From Chitinophagaceae bacterium (GTDB lineage Bacteria; Bacteroidota; Bacteroidia; Chitinophagales; Chitinophagaceae): a DNA stretch of 5,874 nt. A program made the position numbers and the translations under genes. Positions 1 through 5,166 of the stretch are shown here, in pieces. The notes beneath the pieces were generated by a model, which saw only the letters and a program-made list of their open reading frames with translations, ran no database searches and was not told the origin of the DNA. The stretch covers positions 1 to 5,874 of the forward strand of contig JASLDA010000241.1 of NCBI GenBank assembly GCA_030151745.1, read 5' to 3'. Every line of letters begins with the position of its first letter. Positions within the stretch are counted from its first letter, which is position 1.

Positions 1-6
1 TAAGAT

Positions 7-39
7 ATTCAACGAACCATTTATGGATCTATACTTTTG
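7..39 (+). promoter_or_regulatory. Candidate Bacteroidota-type promoter for the structured RNA
   Basis: TACTTTTG at 32-39 matches the Bacteroidota primary sigma -7 consensus TAnnTTTG exactly. The -33 element is weak: only ATTC at 7-10, twenty bases upstream, resembles TTTG. A start a few bases after 39 would fall at about 44-47, just before the first helix of the structure described next. The match is seen in the sequence; promoter activity is inferred. Confidence 0.4.
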
Positions 40-46
40 AATCGTA

Positions 47-244
47 CGGATTTCGGGGAAGCTGACAGGGGCTTTTAAGAGCTTCTCTCGGAGAAACGTT
101 TAGAACTACTTGACCCCGTCAGCGCGGAGAGGCGGAATGAACGCTGGAGGACGTAGCCCCGCAAACGCCGGTCTCAAGACTGACAAGGGATTCCGAAGAC
201 GAAAAAAGGGGACGAACTGATGCTTTGCATCGTTTGTCCCCTTT
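47..244 (+). ncRNA. Candidate structured non-coding RNA, family unassigned
   Basis: No plausible protein is encoded here, but the strand folds well by eye. Helix P1 pairs 52-54 and 57-60 with 191-197 (G55-G56 bulged) and may extend to C47-G48 with C200-G201. Helix P2 pairs 61-66 and 68-71 with 114-123 (10 pairs, A67 bulged) and carries an apical hairpin 83-87/91-95 with loop TCG. Helix P3 pairs 127-134 with 166-169 and 172-175 (8 pairs, two bulged G). P2 starts directly next to P1, so the three form a junction. A TAnnTTTG box ends at 39 and a long hairpin (208-241) closes the unit, giving a transcript of about 200 nt. The length is 6S-like, but I see no recognisable 6S, tmRNA, RNase P or SRP core motifs. 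The strand is inferred from the promoter. A tRNA trailer or chance pairing is the alternative. Confidence 0.4.
202..244 (-). terminator. Intrinsic terminator of tRNA-Ser, possibly bidirectional
   Basis: Bases 208-217 pair with 232-241 (one G-T wobble) and 219-223 pair with 227-231, leaving T218 bulged and a TTT loop at 224-226. That is a 15-pair stem. On the minus strand it begins two bases after the tRNA 3' end and is followed by six T (complement of 202-207), a classic rho-independent terminator. On the plus strand only TTT (242-244) follows, so termination of the proposed RNA from that side would be weaker, though A205-A207 can pair with T242-T244. Confidence 0.8.
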
Positions 245-246
245 AG

Positions 247-331
247 CGGAGAGAGAGGGATTCGAACCCCCGGACCTGTGACAGTCTTCGGTTTTCAAGA
301 CCGACGCAATCGACCACTCTGCCATCTCTCC
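247..331 (-). tRNA. tRNA-Ser(UGA)
   Basis: The 85-nt minus-strand sequence folds as a class II tRNA. The acceptor stem GGAGAGA (331-325) pairs perfectly with TCTCTCC (254-248), followed by discriminator G at 247. The D stem is GCA/TGC. The anticodon stem TCGGT/ACCGA encloses loop CTTGAAA (299-293) with anticodon TGA at 297-295, reading UCA and, by wobble, other UCN serine codons. A long variable arm, typical of serine tRNAs, precedes the T arm with loop TTCGAAT (266-260). No 3' CCA is encoded (GCTA follows), so CCA must be added after transcription. It has its own promoter and terminator and is a single-gene unit. Confidence 0.98.
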
Positions 332-335
332 GCGG

Positions 336-367
336 CAAATGTAAGATCCCGGCATCATTTTCACAAT
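336..367 (-). promoter_or_regulatory. Bacteroidota-type promoter of tRNA-Ser
   Basis: On the minus strand TACATTTG (343-336) is an exact TAnnTTTG -7 box and ATTG (367-364) lies 20 bases upstream, close to the usual -33 TTTG position. The -7 box ends four bases before the mature tRNA 5' end at 331, so the precursor would have almost no leader. This arrangement is the best evidence in the window for the phylum. Confidence 0.65.
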
Positions 368-376
368 GCCTTTTTA

Positions 377-442
377 GCGGGCCGGTCCCCTGCAAGGGGC
401 TGTTAAAACAGCCTTTATCCCCTGCCGCCGGCCAGGCCCCGC
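377..442. repeat. Nested inverted repeats between tRNA-Ser and msrA
   Basis: GCGGGCC (377-383) can pair with 435-442 with one bulged base. Inside are two competing hairpins: CCCCT (387-391) with AGGGG (395-399), and GGCTGTT (398-404) with AACAGCC (407-413), the latter followed by TTTAT. The two share G398-G399, so they exclude each other. The element could be a leader structure of msrA, a weak plus-strand terminator, or simply GC-rich spacer. No promoter that would transcribe it is evident. Confidence 0.3.
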
Positions 443-451
443 GTACATACC

Positions 452-465
452 GGCCTAACTTTATC
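452..465 (+). promoter_or_regulatory. Possible -7 element just before msrA
   Basis: TAACTTTA (456-463) differs from the Bacteroidota -7 consensus TAnnTTTG only at the last base, and sits six bases before the msrA start. No -33 element is visible, and the msrA transcript would be nearly leaderless if it were used. The surrounding GGCCTAACT (452-460) recurs just before the PAP2 gene (5146-5154). This is a weak call. Confidence 0.22.
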
Positions 466-468
466 ATC

Positions 469-1170
469 ATGCGTCTCAGCCTGCATTCCTGCCTTCTTTT
501 CCTGCTCTCCGCATTTGGACTCGGCGCCTGCGCCCAGGAAGGCGGCGAGCAGAAATACATCCAGTCGAAAACCTTCAAATCGATGAATACCGCCTCCTCG
601 GACAAAAACACAACAAACGCTCAAGGTCTCGCCACCGCCACATTCGGCGCAGGCTGCTTCTGGTGCACGGAAGCCCAGTTCCAGCTCCTCAGCGGGGTCG
701 ACCATGTGGAAAGCGGCTACATGGGAGGCCGCAATCCCAACCCCACTTATAAGGAAGTATGCACGGGCACCACCGGGCACGCAGAGGTCACGAATGTGTA
801 CTACGACCCGTCCAGGATCTCATACGACGAGCTGCTGGCCGCCTTCTGGACCGCCCACGATCCGACCCAGCTCAACCGCCAGGGCAATGATATCGGGACA
901 CAATACCGCTCGGTCATCTTCTATCATAACGAGGAGCAAAAGCAAAAGGCCGAAGAATATAAGAAGCGCCTCAACGACGAACATGCCTACAACGCCCCGG
1001 TCGTCACCGAGATCAGCCCCGCCCAGAAATTCTACAAAGCCGAAGACTATCACCAGAATTACTACAACGAGAACGGCAGTCAGCCTTACTGCCAGTTCGT
1101 CGTACGGCCGAAGGTGGAAAAGTTCCGGAAAGTCTTCGGCGATAAGCTGAAGAAGCAGGCCGCCGAATAA
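469..1170 (+). CDS. msrA: Lipoprotein peptide-methionine (S)-S-oxide reductase MsrA
   Basis: The 233-residue product reduces the S epimer of methionine sulfoxide in oxidised proteins. Residues 1-20 are a hydrophobic signal peptide ending in lipobox LGAC, so Cys21 would be lipidated and the enzyme tethered in the cell envelope; residues 22-55 are a polar linker. The MsrA domain spans about 56-225. It holds GCFWCTE with catalytic Cys63, Glu106 in TGHAEV, the HDPTQLNRQGND signature (130-141), Asp141 and Tyr146 in DIGTQYRS; these four residues match the E. coli catalytic set in order and spacing. Cys208 near the C-terminus is the likely resolving cysteine, and Cys66 and Cys98 are extra candidates. 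The ATG at 469 is chosen because it gives the full signal peptide; there is no Shine-Dalgarno. No MsrB domain is fused, so this form would repair only one epimer. A thioredoxin-like periplasmic reductant would be needed and is not encoded in the window. It appears to be monocistronic. Confidence 0.97.
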   Translation: MRLSLHSCLLFLLSAFGLGACAQEGGEQKYIQSKTFKSMNTASSDKNTTNAQGLATATFGAGCFWCTEAQFQLLSGVDHVESGYMGGRNPNPTYKEVCTGTTGHAEVTNVYYDPSRISYDELLAAFWTAHDPTQLNRQGNDIGTQYRSVIFYHNEEQKQKAEEYKKRLNDEHAYNAPVVTEISPAQKFYKAEDYHQNYYNENGSQPYCQFVVRPKVEKFRKVFGDKLKKQAAE

Positions 1171-1185
1171 AGAAGGTTGAAGTCC

Positions 1186-1290
1186 TCGGGGGCTCCGGCC
1201 GGTCAGAACGGATATGCCTCCCACCAATCCACGACGAGGTGCCAGGGAAAGCGGCGCTTCCGGGCTTTCCCTGCCCTCGGGCGCCCCCGA
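1186..1290. repeat. Nested inverted repeats downstream of msrA
   Basis: TCGGGGGC (1186-1193) is the exact reverse complement of 1283-1290, and inside this pair CAGGGAAAGC (1243-1252) is the exact complement of 1264-1273 across an 11-base loop. A local alternative pairs TCGGG (1277-1281) with CCCGA (1286-1290). No T tract follows on either strand, so this is not a standard terminator. It could stabilise the msrA mRNA 3' end, or lie at the end of a former minus-strand gene that stops at 1299. Confidence 0.4.
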
Positions 1291-1298
1291 ACCTGCAC

Positions 1299-1520
1299 TC
1301 AGAAGCGCAGATAGGGTCCCCAGACGCAGCTTGCTTCGGGCGCAGCGGCTTCGAATCGCACATTGATATTATACCGGCGCCGATTGAACGGAGCATCCTC
1401 GCCGTACACGCCGGGACGGCAACAAGCATCATGGCGCGCATTGCGAGAGGCTATCGTAAAAGGACATGCGAGCCCAGACACGCACGCTCCGCCCCCTGCA
1501 AACGGCCTACCGGGAATTGC
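1299..1520 (-). pseudogene. Possible C-terminal remnant of an unknown protein
   Basis: This minus-strand stretch is open for 73 codons between a TAG (1523-1521) and a TGA (1301-1299). The first half has mixed third positions and several cysteines and looks non-coding. The last ~35 codons look more protein-like, with residues YGEDAPFNRRRYNINVRF followed by a WGPYLRF C-terminus; a terminal aromatic Phe after alternating residues recalls outer-membrane beta-strand ends. The only in-frame start is a GTG at 1481. I recognise no family. Chance openness in GC-rich DNA is the main alternative. Confidence 0.2.
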
Positions 1521-1566
1521 CTACCGCCTGCTGCGAATCATCCATTTCCAACGATTTTCATCTAAA

Positions 1567-1581
1567 AGCGAAAAATTCGCT
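1567..1581. repeat. Small perfect hairpin before pyc
   Basis: AGCGAA (1567-1572) and TTCGCT (1576-1581) are separated by AAA, 15 bases before the pyc start codon, inside the only A/T-rich part of the spacer. It may lie in the pyc 5' untranslated region or act as a binding site. No Shine-Dalgarno or clear -7 box accompanies it. Confidence 0.25.
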
Positions 1582-1595
1582 ATTATGCAGCCCCT

Positions 1596-4500
1596 ATGAA
1601 GATTACCAAGCTGCTCATCGCCAACCGCGGCGAGATCTCCATCCGTGTGGCCCGGGCGGCCGCGGAGCTCGATATCCGCACCGTGGCCATCTATACCTAC
1701 GAGGACCGCTACTCCCTGCACCGCTATAAATCCGACGAGGCCTACCAGGTCGGCGCAGACAACGATCCGCTCAAGCCCTACCTCGACATCGCCGGCATCA
1801 TTCGCATCGCTAAGGATTGCGGCGCCGATGCCGTACACCCCGGGTATGGATTCCTGAGCGAGAACGCAGCATTCGCGGAGGCCTGCGCCGAAGCTGGGAT
1901 CATCTTCGTCGGGCCCTCCCCCGCCGCGATGCGCGCGCTGGGAGATAAGATCAGCGCCAAGGAAGTGGCCATAGGCGCGGGGCTGCCCATTATCGAGTCC
2001 AGCCGCGAAGCGCTGAGCAGCCCGGACATCGCCCTCGCGGAAGCTGCTCGCATCGGCTACCCGGTCATGCTGAAAGCCGCCGCCGGCGGGGGCGGCCGGG
2101 GCATGCGCGTCGTCCGCAGCGACGAGGAGCTGGCCAAGGCCTATAACGAAGCCCGGGGCGAGGCCAGGACAGCCTTCGGGGACGATACGGTCTTCCTGGA
2201 AAAATTCGTCGACCGCCCGAGGCATATCGAGGTGCAGATCGCGGCCGATACCCATGGGAACACGGTGCACCTCTACGAACGCGACTGCAGCGTGCAGCGC
2301 CGTTTTCAGAAAGTGGTCGAGGTAGCGCCCTCGCTGGGACTTCGCGACGAGACCCGCAGCAAGCTCTACGGCTACGCCGTCGCGATCGCCCGGGCCGTCG
2401 GCTACAACAACCTCGGCACCGTCGAATTCCTGGTCGACGCGGAACAGCGGATCTATTTCATCGAGGTGAATCCCCGCATCCAGGTGGAGCATACCGTCAC
2501 GGAGATGATCACCGGTATCGACCTGATCAAGACCCAGCTCTTCATAGCCAGCGGTTACCCCCTGGATGCGCCGCAGATCGGGCTCGGAGACCAGGCGGCG
2601 ATCCCGAAGAACGGCTTCGCGATCCAGTGCCGCATCACCACCGAAGATCCCGCCGCGGATTTCAAGCCGGACTACGGCACGCTCACCACCTACCGGAACG
2701 CTGCCGGCTTCGGTGTCCGCCTCGACGAAGGCAGCACGTATGCGGGGATGAAGATCTCCCCCTTTTTCGACTCGATGCTCGTGAAGGTGAGCACCCATGG
2801 GGGCACCCTGCAGGACGCGGCGATGAAGATGCTCCGCGCCCTGAAGGAATTCCGCATACGCGGCGTAAAGAACAATATCCCCTTCCTGGAGAACCTGATC
2901 ACGCACCCCGAATTCACCGCGGGCAGGGCGACCGTCGGCTTCATCGGCGAGCACCCGGAGCTGTTCCGGTTTGAGGCCCGGCAGGACCGCGGCACACGCA
3001 TGCTGCACTTCCTGGCGGATATCGCGTTGAACGGCAACCCGGACGTGAAGGGAGCAGACAAGGATCGCCGCTTCGAAAAGCCCCCGGTCCCGGCTTCGGA
3101 CCGGAGCGGGGCCGTTCCCGAAGGCAGCAAGCAGCGGCTGGAGCGCATGGGTCCGGAAGCCTTCGCGCAATGGCTGCGGGCCGATCCGAAGATCCACTAT
3201 ACGGACACTACGATGCGCGACGGGCACCAGTCCCTGCTTGCGACCCGGATGCGGACCCGCGACATGCTGGCCGTGGCAAACGGCTTTGCACGCGCCCATC
3301 CGCAGACCTTCAGCATGGAAGTCTGGGGCGGCGCGACCTTCGATGTCTGCCTGCGCTTCCTGCACGAAGATCCCTGGCAGCGCCTCGAACAATTGCGCGC
3401 GGCAATTCCCAATATCCTGCTGCAGATGCTCATCCGCGGCATGAACGGCCTGGGGTATGCGGCATACCCGGATAATCTCATCGAGCGGTTCGTGCAGACC
3501 AGCGCGGAGAAGGGCATCGACATCTTCCGCATCTTCGACTCGCTCAACTGGATGGAGAATATCGCGCCCTGCATAGAGGCGGTGCGCAAGCATACCAATA
3601 GTCTCGCCGAAGGCACGCTCTGCTACACGGGGGATATCCTGGATCCGAAACGCACGAAGTACGACCTCGGCTACTATGTGCGCATGGCGAAGGACCTGGA
3701 GAACGCGGGCGCCCATATCCTGGGCATTAAAGACATGAGCGGGCTGCTGAAGCCTTATGCCGCGAAGGAGCTGATCGGCGCTCTGAAGGACGCCGTGAAG
3801 ATCCCGCTGCACCTGCATACGCACGACACATCCTCCCTGCAGACTGCGACTTACCTGATGGCCATCGAGGCGGGCGTGAATGTCGTAGACTGCGCCCTGG
3901 GCGCGCTTTCCGGCATGACCTCGCAGCCCAACTTCAATTCGGTGGCGGAAATGATGCGCTTCCATCCGCGTGAGCAGCCCTACGATATCCGCTCGCTGAA
4001 CGAGTACTCGGATTACTGGGAAGCCGTACGAGCATACTACCATCCGTTCGAAAGCGGCATGAAGGCCGGAAGCGCGGAAGTGTTCGAGCATGAAATCCCC
4101 GGCGGGCAGTACAGCAACCTCAAGCCCCAGGCCGTTGCACTCGGCCTGGGCAACAAGTTCAACGACATCAAGAAGACCTTTGCCGAGGTCAACGACATGT
4201 TCGGCGACATCGTCAAGGTGACACCTTCCTCCAAGATCGTCGGCGATATGGCGCAGTTCATGGTAGCCAACGGGCTCAGCGCCGCGGACGTCATGGAGCG
4301 CGGCGAAACGCTGTCGTTCCCCGAATCGGTGACCCAGTTCTTTGCCGGGGAGATCGGCCAGCCCGAGGGAGGCTTCCCGCAGGAGCTGCAGCGCATCGTG
4401 CTGAAAGGCAAAGAGCCGTTCACCGACCGCCCCGGGCGGCACCTGGCGCCGATCGATTTCACGGCCGAATACGCAGCTTTCCGGGAACGCTTCGGCGATG

Positions 4501-5036
4501 GCGTACAATTCACCGATTTCCTCTCGTACAAATTCTTCCCGAAGGTTTTCGAGGACTATTGGACATTCCGCCGGCAATTCGGCGACGTGAGCGTCGTGCC
4601 GACCCCTATCTTCTTCTATGGCATGAAGCCCGGCGAAGACACCACGATCGAGATCGCCCGCGGCAAAACCCTGCTGATCCGCCTCCTGTCCCTGGGGCCG
4701 GTCGACGAGAAAGGGAATCGCAGCGTTTTCTTCAAGCTCAACGGGCAGACCCGGGCCGTCGAGCTTCGCGACCAGTCCGTACAGGCGCGGCAGATCGAAA
4801 ACCGGAAAGCCGACAAGGGCGATAAGCGGCATGTGGCGGCCCCGCTTCAGGGCCTGCTTTCCAAGCTGCTGGTGGCCAGGGACGAGCAGGTCGAAAAGAA
4901 CCAGCCCCTGTTCGTGATCGAGGCGATGAAGATGGAAACTACGATCACCGCCCCTCAGGCCGGGAAGATCGGGCATATCGAGCTCCAGGCCGGCGCCCTG
5001 GTCAATACGCAGGACCTGGTATTGGAGCTGAATTAA
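1596..5036 (+). CDS. pyc: Pyruvate carboxylase, single-chain biotin enzyme
   Basis: The 1146-residue cytosolic enzyme carboxylates pyruvate to oxaloacetate using ATP and bicarbonate, refilling the citrate cycle and feeding gluconeogenesis. The biotin carboxylase domain (about 1-455) opens with KLLIANRGEI, and has Lys118, the glycine loop KAAAGGGGRG (160-169), Glu277, Glu290, and NPRIQVEHTVTE (292-303) with Arg294 and Glu298. A charged linker (about 480-530) leads to the carboxyltransferase domain (about 535-800): DTTMRDGHQSLLAT (537-550) with metal ligand Asp542, Lys712 in GIKDMSG (the carbamylated lysine of the family), and HLHTHD (739-744) with ligands His741 and His743. VTPSSK (875-880) carries the conserved threonine Thr876. 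The C-terminal carrier domain (about 1075-1146) has EAMKMET with biotinyl Lys1112, 34 residues from the end as usual. Length and domain order are normal for the one-polypeptide type, with no frameshift. Acetyl-CoA activation is typical of the family but not readable here. The start is the ATG just before KITKLLIANRGE; no Shine-Dalgarno precedes it. A biotin ligase must act in trans. A terminator follows, so it is probably transcribed alone. Confidence 0.98.
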   Translation: MKITKLLIANRGEISIRVARAAAELDIRTVAIYTYEDRYSLHRYKSDEAYQVGADNDPLKPYLDIAGIIRIAKDCGADAVHPGYGFLSENAAFAEACAEAGIIFVGPSPAAMRALGDKISAKEVAIGAGLPIIESSREALSSPDIALAEAARIGYPVMLKAAAGGGGRGMRVVRSDEELAKAYNEARGEARTAFGDDTVFLEKFVDRPRHIEVQIAADTHGNTVHLYERDCSVQRRFQKVVEVAPSLGLRDETRSKLYGYAVAIARAVGYNNLGTVEFLVDAEQRIYFIEVNPRIQVEHTVTEMITGIDLIKTQLFIASGYPLDAPQIGLGDQAAIPKNGFAIQCRITTEDPAADFKPDYGTLTTYRNAAGFGVRLDEGSTYAGMKISPFFDSMLVKVSTHGGTLQDAAMKMLRALKEFRIRGVKNNIPFLENLITHPEFTAGRATVGFIGEHPELFRFEARQDRGTRMLHFLADIALNGNPDVKGADKDRRFEKPPVPASDRSGAVPEGSKQRLERMGPEAFAQWLRADPKIHYTDTTMRDGHQSLLATRMRTRDMLAVANGFARAHPQTFSMEVWGGATFDVCLRFLHEDPWQRLEQLRAAIPNILLQMLIRGMNGLGYAAYPDNLIERFVQTSAEKGIDIFRIFDSLNWMENIAPCIEAVRKHTNSLAEGTLCYTGDILDPKRTKYDLGYYVRMAKDLENAGAHILGIKDMSGLLKPYAAKELIGALKDAVKIPLHLHTHDTSSLQTATYLMAIEAGVNVVDCALGALSGMTSQPNFNSVAEMMRFHPREQPYDIRSLNEYSDYWEAVRAYYHPFESGMKAGSAEVFEHEIPGGQYSNLKPQAVALGLGNKFNDIKKTFAEVNDMFGDIVKVTPSSKIVGDMAQFMVANGLSAADVMERGETLSFPESVTQFFAGEIGQPEGGFPQELQRIVLKGKEPFTDRPGRHLAPIDFTAEYAAFRERFGDGVQFTDFLSYKFFPKVFEDYWTFRRQFGDVSVVPTPIFFYGMKPGEDTTIEIARGKTLLIRLLSLGPVDEKGNRSVFFKLNGQTRAVELRDQSVQARQIENRKADKGDKRHVAAPLQGLLSKLLVARDEQVEKNQPLFVIEAMKMETTITAPQAGKIGHIELQAGALVNTQDLVLELN

Positions 5037-5037
5037 G

Positions 5038-5071
5038 AGACCGGAGACTGCCGCGGCAGTCTCCGTCTTTT
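5038..5071 (+). terminator. Rho-independent terminator of pyc
   Basis: Bases 5042-5065 are a perfect 24-base palindrome centred on CGCG, folding to a stem of about 10 pairs with a 4-base loop. Bases 5038-5040 can extend the stem by pairing with 5066-5068, leaving C5041 bulged, and TCTTTT (5066-5071) follows. It begins one base after the pyc stop codon and separates pyc from the next gene. Confidence 0.9.
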
Positions 5072-5103
5072 CCGGCGGCCGTCGGCAAAGACACAATTCG
5101 TCA

Positions 5104-5157
5104 ATTTGCAAATGGCTTGATTTTTTGGAGGCATACAGAGCCCCGGGCCTAACTAAA
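5104..5157 (+). promoter_or_regulatory. Candidate promoter region of the PAP2 gene
   Basis: The A/T-rich spacer holds a perfect 10-base palindrome ATTTGCAAAT (5104-5113), a possible -33 TTTG (5124-5127) and, 22 bases later, TAACTAAA (5150-5157), which keeps only the TA of the -7 consensus TAnnTTTG. GGCCTAACT (5146-5154) repeats the sequence before msrA. The palindrome could be an operator. GGAGG (5127-5131) is too far from the start to be a ribosome binding site. All of this is tentative. Confidence 0.25.
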
Positions 5158-5166
5158 TCTGTTGTC

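Larger units (their letters stand above)
1171..1595. other. 425-base spacer between msrA and pyc
   Basis: No convincing plus-strand gene, tRNA or tandem repeat is visible here. The spacer contains inverted repeats (1186-1290), a possible minus-strand coding remnant (1299-1520) and a short A/T-rich stretch with a small hairpin before pyc (about 1540-1581). I find no clear TAnnTTTG promoter for pyc and no hairpin with a T tract that would end msrA, so both signals are unassigned. Confidence 0.6.

Noticed and set aside
1..40. End of an upstream protein gene at the left edge
   Set aside because: Stop codons occur in different frames (1-3, 38-40) and too few codons are visible to tell coding from spacer.
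52..201. Assignment of the left-end structure to 6S, tmRNA, RNase P or SRP RNA
   Set aside because: The length suits 6S, but I could not find the core motifs of any of these (for example the SRP GGAAGGAAGCAG loop region or the RNase P GGAAAGUC element), so no family name is given.
119..611. Minus-strand reading frames (119-364 and 243-611) passing through the tRNA
   Set aside because: Their protein sequence is produced by reading through tRNA-Ser; such tRNA-derived tails are a common false prediction.
1013..1441. Minus-strand frame overlapping the end of msrA
   Set aside because: It is a shadow of msrA and the spacer, rich in Arg and Ser with no domain-like pattern, and conflicts with the better 1299-1520 frame.
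1239..1565. Plus-strand 108-codon frame in the msrA-pyc spacer
   Set aside because: It has no ribosome binding or promoter signal, an Arg/Pro/Ala-rich composition typical of GC-rich spacer, and ends inside the A/T-rich pyc leader.
5127..5131. GGAGG as a Shine-Dalgarno for the PAP2 gene
   Set aside because: It lies 35 bases before the start codon, too far to position a ribosome, and the other two genes also lack such a site.
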